From Quinella sp. 2Q5 (lineage in GTDB: Bacteria > Bacillota > Negativicutes > Selenomonadales > Selenomonadaceae), in contig JADEZQ010000004.1 of assembly GCA_015206785.1 (NCBI GenBank), positions 1 through 64,000 on the forward strand: a stretch of 64,000 nucleotides of DNA, in the 5' to 3' direction. Shown piece after piece: positions 55,392-64,000 of this stretch. The notes under the pieces are model-generated. The model did no database searches. It worked only from the letters and a program-made list of their open reading frames with translations, and was not told where the DNA came from. Within the stretch, counting starts at the first letter, position 1, and each line of letters begins with the position of its first letter. The translations under genes were made by a program, and so were the position numbers.

Positions 55392-56996
55392 TTGACACTG
55401 ACTGAAGAAATCAACAAGCGACGCACGTTCGCAATCATATCCCACCCCGACGCCGGCAAGACCACGCTGACGGAAAAACTTCTGCTTTACGGCGGCGCGA
55501 TTCATCTGGCGGGCTCAATCAAGTCTCGCAAGACTCAACGCCACGCCGTCAGCGACTGGATGGAAATCGAAAAGCAACGCGGCATTTCCGTCACCAGCTC
55601 GGTTTTGCAATTCGACTACGGCGGCTGCAGGATAAACATTCTCGACACGCCCGGTCACCAAGATTTTTCCGAGGACACCTACCGCACGTTGATGGCTGTC
55701 GACAGCGCGGTCATGATTCTCGACGCGGCTAAGGGTGTCGAAGCGCAGACCAAGAAGCTGTTCAAAGTCTGCCGCGAACGCCGCATTCCAATCTTCACGT
55801 TCATCAACAAGCTCGACCGCTACGGCAAAGTTCCGCTCGACCTGATGGACGAACTCGAAAACGTTTTGGGCATTCGCGCCTACCCGATGAACTGGCCAAT
55901 CGGCGTGGACGGCAAATATCTCGGCGTCTTTGACCGGCAAAAGAACGTCGTCGAACTCTTCGCTGAAGACACCACTCACGGACAAACTGCTCGCGCGTCG
56001 GAAGTTTTTTCAGCGGACGACCCCGAAGTCATCAACCGTATCGGGCAGGAAAATTTTGACGCACTGCAGGAGGATTTGCTGTTGCTCGACGAGGCGGGCG
56101 AAGCCTTCGACAAGACACGCATCGACGCGGGCGACCTGACCCCGACGTTTTTCGGCTCGGCAATGACGAACTTCGGCGTGCAAAATTTTTTGGAGGAGTA
56201 TCTGCGTCTGGCTCCGCCGCCCGCACCGCGTCTGTCCAGTGATGGCGTCATCGAACCTGACGACGAAAATTTTTCCGCGTTCGTCTTCAAAATCCAAGCC
56301 AACATGAATCCCGCGCACCGAGACCGTCTGGCGTTCATCAGAATTTGTTCGGGCAAGTTCGCCCGCAACATGAACGTCTGGCACGCGGCAAGCGACAAGC
56401 TCATCAAACTTTCGCAACCGCAACAGTTCCTGGCGCAGGACAGACAGATCATCGACGAGGCTTTTCCCGGTGACATCGTCGGCTTGTTTGACCCCGGCGT
56501 CTTCGGCATCGGCGACACCTTGACTGACCCCGCGCACAAATTTAAGTTCGAGGACTTTCCGACATTCCCGCCGGAAAAATTTGCTCGTGTGCAAGCTAAA
56601 GACACCATGAAGCGCAAACAGTTCGCCAAGGGCATTGATCAGCTCACGCAGGAAGGCGCGATTCAGCTGTTCAACCAAGTGGGCGCGGGCACCGAGTCTT
56701 ACGTCGTCGGAACCGTCGGCACGCTGCAGTTCGAGGTTTTGCAGTACCGCCTGAAGTCTGAATACGGCGTGGACGTTTTGCTGACGATGTTGCCGTTTGA
56801 AGTGGCTCGCTGGCTGAAATTTTCCGACGGCACCAAAGTCACCCCGACCGGTCTGCGCGGCGCAGATCGCGGCATGTTCGTCCTGGATCGCAACGAAAAC
56901 CCCGTGTTGCTCGTCGAGAACGAATGGTCGCTCGGCTGGATCTCCGACAACAATCCAAAGCTCACCATGAACCCGACGCCCTTCGACGCCGAATGA
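55392..56996 (+). CDS. prfC: Peptide chain release factor 3
   Basis: This 534-aa GTPase recycles RF1/RF2 from the ribosome. It shows the G1 motif SHPDAGKTTLTEKLL, RGISVTSS, DTPGHQDFSEDTYRT and the G4 motif NKLDR. Full length. The start is TTG at 55392 directly after the transporter stop, with GAGGAG eight bases upstream. It is the last gene of the Crp/Fnr-ccm run. Confidence 0.95.
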   Translation: MTLTEEINKRRTFAIISHPDAGKTTLTEKLLLYGGAIHLAGSIKSRKTQRHAVSDWMEIEKQRGISVTSSVLQFDYGGCRINILDTPGHQDFSEDTYRTLMAVDSAVMILDAAKGVEAQTKKLFKVCRERRIPIFTFINKLDRYGKVPLDLMDELENVLGIRAYPMNWPIGVDGKYLGVFDRQKNVVELFAEDTTHGQTARASEVFSADDPEVINRIGQENFDALQEDLLLLDEAGEAFDKTRIDAGDLTPTFFGSAMTNFGVQNFLEEYLRLAPPPAPRLSSDGVIEPDDENFSAFVFKIQANMNPAHRDRLAFIRICSGKFARNMNVWHAASDKLIKLSQPQQFLAQDRQIIDEAFPGDIVGLFDPGVFGIGDTLTDPAHKFKFEDFPTFPPEKFARVQAKDTMKRKQFAKGIDQLTQEGAIQLFNQVGAGTESYVVGTVGTLQFEVLQYRLKSEYGVDVLLTMLPFEVARWLKFSDGTKVTPTGLRGADRGMFVLDRNENPVLLVENEWSLGWISDNNPKLTMNPTPFDAE

Positions 56997-57014
56997 TTTG
57001 CTTGACGTCACCTT

Positions 57015-57041
57015 TAAGTTGCCTTAGAAAATTTTCGATAT
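57015..57041 (+). promoter_or_regulatory. Sigma-28 (FliA/SigD) type promoter of the flagellar operon
   Basis: TAAG (57015-57018), 15 bases and TTCGATAT (57034-57041) match the flagellar sigma consensus TAAA-N15-GCCGATAT at most positions. It lies 68 bases ahead of flgM. Confidence 0.75.
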
Positions 57042-57108
57042 ATAGGCAGGCAGGGAGGGTGCACAGAAAAAATTTGCAAGGAAAGCAACCAACAGGTGGT
57101 GAAAGATC

Positions 57109-57390
57109 ATGTTTATAAACAATGTGAACTCGTCCGCGAAGTACTACCCGAATTCCGTGGCAGCGTCTCGTTATGCCAACGCGATAAACAACGTTCGCGA
57201 CACGCAAAAAAGCGACGCGTTCACCCCGTCGCGGGCGGCACAGAGTTTCAGCGAGATGCTCGGCAAACTGCGCGATTCTTCCGAAGTGCGCCAAGACAAA
57301 GTTCTGGAATTCCAACAGCGGATATCTTCGGGGCAATATTTCGTTTCGTCGACGGACATCGCGTCCGCCATAATGACGAATCGTTTTTGA
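57109..57390 (+). CDS. flgM: Anti-sigma-28 factor FlgM
   Basis: This 93-aa protein has a disordered polar N-terminus and a C-terminal sigma-binding helix region (VRQDKVLEFQQRISSGQYFV, TDIASAIM). It holds the flagellar sigma factor inactive until it is exported. It is first in the operon behind a sigma-28-type promoter, so it is self-limiting. Confidence 0.88.
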   Translation: MFINNVNSSAKYYPNSVAASRYANAINNVRDTQKSDAFTPSRAAQSFSEMLGKLRDSSEVRQDKVLEFQQRISSGQYFVSSTDIASAIMTNRF

Positions 57391-57400
57391 GGCAACTGCC

Positions 57401-57886
57401 ATGTGGGAGGATCTGACAAATACGCTCGACAAGCTCGGCGAGGTTTACGACAAACTTGCCAACCTGGGCGAAAGGAAACGCAATGCGCTCGTCGGCATCG
57501 ATATGACGGGGCTAAGCAACATTCTCGACGAGGAACAGCTCCTTACAGCCAAACTGCAAAAGCTTGAACAGCGGCGCGTCGAAATTCTCAACGGCTTGTC
57601 GAAGTCAAATAAAACCGTAACCGAATCGACGCGGGCGGAAGAATTTTATCGGGCGGCTCCTTCGCCGGAGATGACGAAGAGGCTGCTTGAATTGCATGAG
57701 CGGCTAAATCGCAACGTCGCCCGCACACTGCAGATCCGCGACAACAACCGCGTCCTGGCGCAATGTGCATTGGACGCCGTGCGCAATCAGCTCAACAAGC
57801 TAAGCGGCGCGGCAGTGGAACCGACTTATTCGGGCAAGGGCGGCGACATCGTCACCCACCAAAAAAAATTCGACTTAAAGGCGTGA
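57401..57886 (+). CDS. flgN: Flagellar export chaperone FlgN
   Basis: This 161-aa coiled-coil protein (DLTNTLDKLGEVYDKLANLG; LLTAKLQKLEQRRVEIL) keeps the hook-associated proteins FlgK and FlgL soluble before export. Its place before flgK supports this. A second FlgN-like gene follows. Confidence 0.82.
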   Translation: MWEDLTNTLDKLGEVYDKLANLGERKRNALVGIDMTGLSNILDEEQLLTAKLQKLEQRRVEILNGLSKSNKTVTESTRAEEFYRAAPSPEMTKRLLELHERLNRNVARTLQIRDNNRVLAQCALDAVRNQLNKLSGAAVEPTYSGKGGDIVTHQKKFDLKA

Positions 57887-57892
57887 TGAGCA

Positions 57893-58351
57893 ATGGACGA
57901 AGCTATCAAAATCCTGCGCGAACAAACGGTGCTCTGTGCCCGATTGCCCGAACTGCTCGACGAACTTATCGGCGTGATGCAAAGCAATTCGCCCGACGTG
58001 CAAGAAATTATCCGTAAGATTGAAACGACGACGCGTGCCCTGGATGACAACCAACAGCGCGCGCAAAACTTTCTGGCACGGGTCAAGGCTCCGTCGTTTG
58101 CAGATTACCTTGCCGCGCAGGAAAAGAACCTTCAGCGGGACGTGGCGGAAAAGCTCCTCGGCAAGTCGGCGAATTCTCAACAGCAACTCAAACGTCAGAC
58201 CGACAAGCTCAAGCTCCTGTTGCAACGCGGCAAAGATTACGTCGCGTTCAACCTGAACATTCTGGCGAACATCTCGGCAAGCGACACCTATGGCGCGGCG
58301 GCTCAAACCGGCTCGCAAAGGTCGCGGCGAATGTTCGAAGCCAACATCTGA
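57893..58351 (+). CDS. Second FlgN-like flagellar protein
   Basis: This 152-aa helical protein ends with NILANISASDTYGAAAQTG, a FlgN-family-type ending, and shows heptad patterns (QLKRQTDKLKLLLQRGKDYV). It lies seven bases after flgN and 22 bases before flgK. Each FlgN might serve one of FlgK and FlgL, which is inference. Confidence 0.7.
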   Translation: MDEAIKILREQTVLCARLPELLDELIGVMQSNSPDVQEIIRKIETTTRALDDNQQRAQNFLARVKAPSFADYLAAQEKNLQRDVAEKLLGKSANSQQQLKRQTDKLKLLLQRGKDYVAFNLNILANISASDTYGAAAQTGSQRSRRMFEANI

Positions 58352-58372
58352 ATTCCCCAAGGGGTGATGACT

Positions 58373-60124
58373 ATGAGATCAACTTTCGCGGGACTCAACA
58401 CGATGGTGCGCGGTATTATGGCAAACCAAATGTCGCTCGATACCACCGGTCACAACATAACCAACGCAGGCACCGAAGGCTATTCGCGCCAAACCGTCAC
58501 GCTCGCGACGACCTACAGCGAAGAGCGCGGCTCATTGCACGGCACCGTTCGCGTAGGCACCGGCGTCGATGCCCTAAGCGTCGAGAGGGCACGCGATGTC
58601 TATGCCGATATTCAATACCGCAACGAAAATCCCACGCAACAATACTACTACACCAAATCCATCAACTACGACAAGCTCGAAACCATCTTCGACGACAGCA
58701 AAAACCTCGGCGTGGAAGAGGCAATCAACAAGTTCTATCGTTCGTGGGTGGATTTGTCTACCACGGCTTCAACGTCCTCAAGCCGCGTCAATGTCATTGA
58801 ACAGGGCAGAAACTTGAGCGATATCATTCAGACCGTGACATCCGAGCTTCAAGACCAAATCCGCTCCGAATACGACGACATTCGCTCCGAAGTCTTGCAA
58901 GTCGATCAGCTTTTGGAAGATATCCTGCAACTCAATCGCGAAGTCCTCTCGCAGGAAGTCACCGGTGCCAGTGCCAACGACCTGCGCGACCGCCGCGACC
59001 TGCTCGTCGACAAGCTGAGCAATTACGTCAACGTCAACGTCACCGAACTCGAAGGCGGTGCCTACCAAATCAATTCCGGCGGCGTCACTTTGGTCAACGG
59101 CGTTTCCCGCGCACATCTGGCAATGGGCGACGGCGTCTCCTCCAGCTGGTACGGCGTCGATTACGGCGTGACCGACTACAACATCAAAATCGTCGAAAGC
59201 AATATCGTCTACCTTCCGCAGAACGGCAGCCTCAAGGCTCGCTTTGATGCCATTGCCGAGAACAAAACCTACATCGACAGGATGGCGGACATTGCCAACT
59301 TCCTCCTGTCGACTTTTAACGAACAGAACAAGCAGGGTTGGGATATCGACGGGCACAGCAAAGTTAATGACGACGGCGACCTTGTCCCCGACACGATAAA
59401 CTTCTATGGCAGGGAAAACGTCACCTATCAATACCGCTACGATGTCGAGAACGACAAAAATTATCTCTACAAGAACGATACCGACCTTCCCGAAAGCGAA
59501 CGGCTCCTCAGCGGCGTGCGCATCATTGCCGAACTGGAAGTCAACAGCAGGTTCAACGAGATCGAAGGCGACCGCTACATTGCCGCGGCGACAAGCAAAC
59601 AATACGTCGAGACTGCGCCGGGCGTCGGCACGTGGGAAAATCTCGAATGGGGCGACCGTACAGGCGACGGCACCAACGCCGTCTACATGAGCGAGCTGTT
59701 CAACATTCCCTTCGACACGATTCTGAGCGAAAACCGCGCCAGTGCTGACGTCCTGCGTGCCAATTGCATACTGCGCAATCTTGACGGCAACACAATCAAC
59801 GAGGCGGGCACCGTCGTCACAGATCCCGCCAATTACGTCTACACCACGTCGCTCACCAAGCTCAGCATAAACTCGTTCTATCAGAAGTCCGTCTCGTCGC
59901 TCGGTCTTGACGCTTACTCAACCGACGTCAACTATGAGGCGATGCAGGCGATTATGACGCAGGTGACCAATTGGCGCGATTCAACTTCGGGCGTCGATTG
60001 GAACGAAGAGCTGACCAACATGATCAAGTTCCAGAAGGGCTTCGCGTCGTGTTCCCGCTGCTTGAACGCCATGGACGAATGTTTGGATCGCCTGGTTAAT
60101 TCCACCGGCGTCGTTGGGAGGTAA
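58373..60124 (+). CDS. flgK: Flagellar hook-associated protein 1, FlgK
   Basis: This 583-aa protein forms the first hook-filament junction ring. The N-terminus (STFAGLNTMVRGIMANQMSL, TGHNITNAGTEGYSRQTV) and the C-terminus (EELTNMIKFQKGFASCSRCL, MDECLDRLVNSTGVVG) match the D0 helices of FlgK. The ATG at 58373 is chosen because AAGGGGTG is about seven bases before it; GTG 58364 and ATG 58367 are too close. Confidence 0.94.
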   Translation: MRSTFAGLNTMVRGIMANQMSLDTTGHNITNAGTEGYSRQTVTLATTYSEERGSLHGTVRVGTGVDALSVERARDVYADIQYRNENPTQQYYYTKSINYDKLETIFDDSKNLGVEEAINKFYRSWVDLSTTASTSSSRVNVIEQGRNLSDIIQTVTSELQDQIRSEYDDIRSEVLQVDQLLEDILQLNREVLSQEVTGASANDLRDRRDLLVDKLSNYVNVNVTELEGGAYQINSGGVTLVNGVSRAHLAMGDGVSSSWYGVDYGVTDYNIKIVESNIVYLPQNGSLKARFDAIAENKTYIDRMADIANFLLSTFNEQNKQGWDIDGHSKVNDDGDLVPDTINFYGRENVTYQYRYDVENDKNYLYKNDTDLPESERLLSGVRIIAELEVNSRFNEIEGDRYIAAATSKQYVETAPGVGTWENLEWGDRTGDGTNAVYMSELFNIPFDTILSENRASADVLRANCILRNLDGNTINEAGTVVTDPANYVYTTSLTKLSINSFYQKSVSSLGLDAYSTDVNYEAMQAIMTQVTNWRDSTSGVDWNEELTNMIKFQKGFASCSRCLNAMDECLDRLVNSTGVVGR

Positions 60125-60129
60125 TTGAT

Positions 60130-61455
60130 ATGGGCGTTAGAATAGGCAGTTCCCACTTCATGTACAACTACCAAATTTCGCTCAACCATGCCTACGAGAA
60201 GCAAGCGAAACTCTTTGAGCAGTCGGACGGCTCGTCATTGCACCGCGCCAGCGATAACCCCATCAACTACGCCAAATACCTGCGCTACAACGTCAGCGAC
60301 AGCGAGAATCAGCAGTACCAAGACAACCTGAAGACCGCCTCGTCGTGGATGAAGAATTCCGATGACGTTATGGTTCATATGACCGAGATTATGCAGACGC
60401 TCAAGGAAAAGTCAGTTCACGCCGCAAACTCCGACAACGCCGAGGACGATTACGCCGCTATCTATAAAGAAATGTTCGCCTGCATGCAAGAGATGGTTTC
60501 CACCGCGAACACCCAGGTCGGCGACAGATATCTCTTCAGCGGGCAGAAGGATTTGACCAAGCCGTTCACCTTGAGCGACGAGATGTACTATCGCGGCATG
60601 CCGAAGAATCTTGATACCACGCAATCAGCTTTCTTCAAGGGCACAAGCTCCGACTACAACACCGAGCTTTTCCAGCTCCTTGAACTCACTAAGGACGGCG
60701 AAACCTACTACCTCGACAACGAGAACGGCAACATCTACACCAAAGATTTCGTCGACGAAGGCTACAGCGAACTGAGTGCAATGGGCTTCCAGACCATAGA
60801 CGAGGCGCAAGCTTCCACGAATACCCGCGTGCAGGCACTCCTTGCCGCGGGAATTGATGACAACGTCGGTGCCGTCAACGTCGCGACTTACTTCACCAAT
60901 CAGGGGCTTCTGCGTGACGGGCAGGACGGAACCTTCGGCGATTATAACTTCGTGACGATCCGCCAGAATATCGTTACCTACCACGGCGACGAAAATCTGA
61001 TCTCGATGGTCAAGCTCAACGGCGCGACCGATCCTTCCGCCGATACCGTCAACTCCACCGGCGCACGCATGTTCGGGCGCGATATCTTCGACAACGCCGC
61101 CTCCGGCAACGAGCCTTCGGGCACGGCAATGTTGAACGAGCTTTTGTGCATGTGCGAGAAGGTCAACACCTGCGACACCCTGTGGATGAGCTCCGACGGC
61201 GTCACCACAACCGACGTCGCCCACGCCACGCTCGTTCTGGAAGAGACCCGCGTCGGCGCACGCCAACAGCTCTACAACAGCGTAGAGACCATGCTCCTCA
61301 ACCAATCCGACAACATCACCGAAGACATCACCAACGTCAGCGGCACCGACATCGCCGAGCTGGCAACCAAGCTCATGCAAATGACAACGCTCTACAACCT
61401 GTCGCTGTCAATGGGCGGGCGAATCCTTCCGCAGTCGTTGGCTGATTACCTCTGA
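60130..61455 (+). CDS. flgL: Flagellar hook-associated protein 3, FlgL
   Basis: This 441-aa protein forms the second junction ring. The N-terminal flagellin-like helix (YNYQISLNHAYEKQAKLFEQ, HRASDNPINYAKYLRYN) and C-terminal helix (VGARQQLYNSVETMLLNQSD) are clear. It is longer than many FlgL proteins because of a large middle domain. GGAGG precedes the ATG. Confidence 0.92.
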   Translation: MGVRIGSSHFMYNYQISLNHAYEKQAKLFEQSDGSSLHRASDNPINYAKYLRYNVSDSENQQYQDNLKTASSWMKNSDDVMVHMTEIMQTLKEKSVHAANSDNAEDDYAAIYKEMFACMQEMVSTANTQVGDRYLFSGQKDLTKPFTLSDEMYYRGMPKNLDTTQSAFFKGTSSDYNTELFQLLELTKDGETYYLDNENGNIYTKDFVDEGYSELSAMGFQTIDEAQASTNTRVQALLAAGIDDNVGAVNVATYFTNQGLLRDGQDGTFGDYNFVTIRQNIVTYHGDENLISMVKLNGATDPSADTVNSTGARMFGRDIFDNAASGNEPSGTAMLNELLCMCEKVNTCDTLWMSSDGVTTTDVAHATLVLEETRVGARQQLYNSVETMLLNQSDNITEDITNVSGTDIAELATKLMQMTTLYNLSLSMGGRILPQSLADYL

Positions 61456-61593
61456 TCCTTGACACACTGAAAAATTTTTTTACCTGCAGGCGTCAACGAA
61501 TTCACTCGTTGCCGTCTATTGCTGTTTTCGGGATTTGGCGTCAAAATTTTCCGCGGCAAGGCAGGAAATTCCAACGAAGGGAGGGAAATAGCC

Positions 61594-62181
61594 ATGATGA
61601 TGGTGAGGCTAAATACTCGACACCAATTGCCGCAGATAGGCATCCGTCAGACACAGGGGCGTCTCGACGAAGCGGCAATCATTCAACCGCAGACACGCGG
61701 CGGCAACAATCGGCAGGCACGCTCCAATCAGGGCGTCACTCAGCCCGGCTTGAGCATAGACAACTACCCCAGCCGCCGAGCTTACGGTTTTCGCACGATG
61801 GGCGACTTGATGACCGAGCAAGGGCGGCGCGGTCTTTCCGACGTGCAAGCTGCAATAGGTCGCCACGCCCAAGAGAACTGGACGATTGCTACCACTGCGG
61901 CACAGCGCGGCAACGATATCACCCAAAAGATTCGGGCGGAAATTTTTTCCGACTACGAGGCACGCGCGGTCTTCAAGATAGATGCCATACCCGATCCGAC
62001 CGTGCAGGGTCACCCCAACGAAGTCGTCGGCGAACCCGATACCGGCGACTCAACCGTCGATATTCAGACCGCGCCAAATGCAAGGATCCACTATACCCCG
62101 GGCAGTGTGCAAACTTATCTGCAAAACGAAGGCTTCATCCACAGTTGGGTTTCGTACAACCAATACGATATCTACGCTTGA
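61594..62181 (+). CDS. DUF6470 family protein of the flagellar operon
   Basis: This 195-aa protein has a Q- and R-rich N-terminus (RLNTRHQLPQIGIRQTQG) and then the family-like GLSIDNYPSRRAYGFRT. Such proteins occur between flgL and fliW in Firmicutes; their function is unknown. The ATG at 61594 follows GGGAGGG. The 138 bases ahead hold a small stem (CAACGA/TCGTTG) but no clear promoter. Confidence 0.8.
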   Translation: MMMVRLNTRHQLPQIGIRQTQGRLDEAAIIQPQTRGGNNRQARSNQGVTQPGLSIDNYPSRRAYGFRTMGDLMTEQGRRGLSDVQAAIGRHAQENWTIATTAAQRGNDITQKIRAEIFSDYEARAVFKIDAIPDPTVQGHPNEVVGEPDTGDSTVDIQTAPNARIHYTPGSVQTYLQNEGFIHSWVSYNQYDIYA

Positions 62182-62211
62182 ACCTTCGGCAAGTCAAAGG
62201 AGGAAAGCAGT

Positions 62212-62664
62212 ATGCGCAAAGTCAATACCAGCAGATTCGGTGAGATTGAGGTCGACGAAAAGAAAATTGTTCATTTCAAGGACGGCATTCCCGCCTTCGA
62301 GGACGAACACGAATTCATAATCCTGCCCTACGAGGACGACAGCCCGTATTACTTCATGCAGTCGCTCAAGTCCCCGGATTTGGCGTTCCTGCTGACGATC
62401 CCCTTCCTGTTCTTCCAAGACTACACCTTCGAAATCGACGACGAGACCGTCAAAGAATTGGGCATCAGCGATCAGGACAAAGTCTTCTATTATTCCATGA
62501 TTACCATTCCAAACGGCTCCGTTCGCTATATGACGGCAAACCTGGTGGCTCCCATCGTCCTAAACGCCCTCAATATGCAGGCAAAGCAGGTCGTCTTGGA
62601 AAAGAGCAATTACACGACCAAGCATCGCCTCTTCCCCGAATCTGCCAAAAAGAAGGAGGGATAA
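62212..62664 (+). CDS. fliW: Flagellar assembly factor FliW
   Basis: This 150-aa protein begins with NTSRFGEIEVDEKKIVHFKDGIPAFE-type sequence (split here: NTSRFGEIEV; HFKDGIPAFED) and has RYMTANLVAPIVLNALNMQA near its end. FliW binds both flagellin and CsrA; free FliW relieves CsrA repression of flagellin mRNA. csrA follows four bases later. Confidence 0.94.
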   Translation: MRKVNTSRFGEIEVDEKKIVHFKDGIPAFEDEHEFIILPYEDDSPYYFMQSLKSPDLAFLLTIPFLFFQDYTFEIDDETVKELGISDQDKVFYYSMITIPNGSVRYMTANLVAPIVLNALNMQAKQVVLEKSNYTTKHRLFPESAKKKEG

Positions 62665-62668
62665 CGGT

Positions 62669-62896
62669 ATGCTGGTCTTGACGAGAAAGCCTCGTCAGCA
62701 AATAATGATTGGAGACAACATCGTCATCAATGTGGTGGAAGTGCAGGGCGAAAACGTGCGCATAGCCATTGACGCCCCGCGCGATATCAAAATCTACCGC
62801 GGCGAAATATACAGGGCGATTCAAGAGGAAAACCAAAAGGCGGCTCAAAAACTGGACGTCGACTTGCACGGCGCGTTGCCGCTGAAAGGAAATTAG
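62669..62896 (+). CDS. csrA: Carbon storage regulator CsrA
   Basis: This 75-aa RNA-binding protein has MLVLTRKPRQQIMIGDNI at the start and GENVRIAIDAPRDIKIYRGE with the key RNA-binding arginine. It blocks translation of target mRNAs such as flagellin and is held in check by FliW. It sits directly after fliW. Confidence 0.95.
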   Translation: MLVLTRKPRQQIMIGDNIVINVVEVQGENVRIAIDAPRDIKIYRGEIYRAIQEENQKAAQKLDVDLHGALPLKGN

Positions 62897-62941
62897 CGGA
62901 AGGTACAAAACCAAGCCCGCAAAACAAAGGAGTGTTCTACT

Positions 62942-63379
62942 ATGGTAGGGAAACTGAACGATATGGTGACGGCGGCGGTCGTTGTAGATTCGACCCCCAA
63001 GACAAATTCGGGCGAGGCGCAGAGCCTTTCGCAGATTAAGCCCGTCGACACAACGTCGGCAAGCACAATCAAACCGCAGGACGCGCAGGTACCCGAAATC
63101 TTCAAACCCGGCGAAGAGGAGAAGAAGGAAGGTCACCTGCAACCCGGCACCATGAGCGAAGAGGCCGTCCAAAACATGACGGAGACTTTCAACAAGCTCA
63201 TGAGCAAAATCAACGTCAACCTCGAATTCAAGTACAACAAGGAAATCGACATGTTCAACGTCAAGATGATCGACAAGGAAACAAAAGAAGTCATCAAAGA
63301 ATTCCCGCCCGAAGAAATGATCGAGAACATGATTAAAGCTAAGGATTGGCTGGGCGCGTTCATCGACAGGGCAATTTGA
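62942..63379 (+). CDS. flaG: FlaG-family flagellar protein
   Basis: This 145-aa protein has a low-complexity N-terminal half and a FlaG domain (NKLMSKINVNLEFKYNKEID, FNVKMIDKETKEVIKEFPPE). FlaG affects filament length; it commonly precedes fliD, as here. AAAGGAG precedes the ATG. Confidence 0.9.
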   Translation: MVGKLNDMVTAAVVVDSTPKTNSGEAQSLSQIKPVDTTSASTIKPQDAQVPEIFKPGEEEKKEGHLQPGTMSEEAVQNMTETFNKLMSKINVNLEFKYNKEIDMFNVKMIDKETKEVIKEFPPEEMIENMIKAKDWLGAFIDRAI

Positions 63380-63406
63380 CGCGTCCTTCCTAAGGAGGGA
63401 TTCACT

Positions 63407-64000
63407 ATGGGTGTCAACGGAATTTACGGCTTGTCGGGCTCCGGCATTGACGTCGAGTCGATGGTTAAAGTCGGCATGATGAGCAAGCAGAAAGAATACG
63501 ACAAGATGGCGCAGAAGTTCACCAAGAACGAGTGGACTAAGGCGGAATACCTCAAGCTCAACAGCTCCATCACCACGTTCAATATGTCGACGCTGTCGCA
63601 GTACAAGATGTCTGCCACCATGAACGCCAAGACCGCTGAGAGTACGTCGTCCGCGATAAAGGTCACGGCAAACGCTTCGGCACCGGTGATGAATCATTTG
63701 GTTGAAGTCACAGACCTGAGCTCCGCAGCCTATCTCATCGGCACGGGCACAATCAATCGCGCGGCCGACGCTTCCAAGAACAGCATTAACCTCAAGGATA
63801 TTCTGTTCGACAGCATAAGCGTCGACGACAACGATATCGTCAGCGGCTCATTGACGGGCGGCAACAACGAACAGTACGACTTCGACAACGTCAGCCTCAA
63901 CAACAAGGCGATAAGTTTCTTCGTCGGCGACGGCACCAAGAACGACAGCGGTTCGCTCAAAAGCGTGGAAATCAGCTTCACCTACGAAGAAGTTCTTAAC
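63407..64000 (+). CDS. fliD: Flagellar filament cap protein FliD (partial, runs off the window)
   Basis: The first 198 codons begin MGVNGIYGLSGSGIDVESMV, typical of the FliD/HAP2 N-terminus, followed by helices rich in K and Q, and then a domain with KVTANASAPVMNHLVEV. FliD caps the filament and folds flagellin at its tip. AAGGAGGG precedes the ATG. The C-terminal part lies beyond the edge. Confidence 0.92.
   Translation, partial: MGVNGIYGLSGSGIDVESMVKVGMMSKQKEYDKMAQKFTKNEWTKAEYLKLNSSITTFNMSTLSQYKMSATMNAKTAESTSSAIKVTANASAPVMNHLVEVTDLSSAAYLIGTGTINRAADASKNSINLKDILFDSISVDDNDIVSGSLTGGNNEQYDFDNVSLNNKAISFFVGDGTKNDSGSLKSVEISFTYEEVLN

Overview
The window looks like a chromosomal stretch of a motile, anaerobic, diderm Firmicute of the Negativicutes (Selenomonas-like). 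This is inferred from the flagellar order flgM-flgN-flgK-flgL-DUF6470-fliW-csrA-flaG-fliD, a liv transporter followed by a CBS-ACT protein, several TRAP transporters, split transketolases and strong AGGAGG ribosome sites. Codon use is GC-leaning. There is no rRNA, tRNA or CRISPR array that I can see.

Layout. 1-750: the end of an IS5-like element that has landed in a decayed conjugation locus (VirB4/TrbE and VirB3/TrbD remnants). 900-5,916: a hybrid histidine kinase with two sensor modules, overlapping a REC-GGDEF protein. 6,137-16,530: two split transketolases, a 6PGDH-like oxidoreductase, a DctPQM TRAP transporter, and then, translationally coupled, a Wzt-type ABC ATPase and a radical SAM protein. 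16,505-17,605: a GH3 lipoprotein. 17,695-27,654 (minus): an L-ascorbate (ula) catabolic cluster with regulator, PTS IIA/IIC/IIB, two epimerases, a propeller-like protein, full-length transketolase, a TAXI binding protein and the separately promoted lactonase ulaG. The IIC gene carries both a frameshift and an in-frame TGA.

28,053-32,163 (minus): gyrB, a DUF47 protein and trkA. 32,367-43,309: the liv branched-chain amino acid ABC operon, interrupted by a 66-aa gene, an acyltransferase and a two-gene unit. That unit is a 1,572-aa P-loop ATPase plus a 353-aa protein ending in an HEPN-like RNxxxH motif, and it is the best candidate here for an undescribed (possibly defence) system. 43,320-47,430: a binding-protein-like lipoprotein, two exported HAD phosphatases, a cytosolic HAD phosphatase and a VOC protein. 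47,495-51,907 (minus): a fused TRAP permease, purF and a PfkB kinase. 52,044-56,996: a Crp/Fnr regulator, ccmABC, an EamA transporter and prfC. 57,015-64,000: a sigma-28-type promoter and the late flagellar operon, running off the edge inside fliD.

How parts join: the TRAP, PTS and ABC systems feed sugar acids and amino acids inward. The ula enzymes would deliver pentose phosphates to the transketolases. The kinase/GGDEF pair and the fliW-csrA pair couple outside signals to motility.
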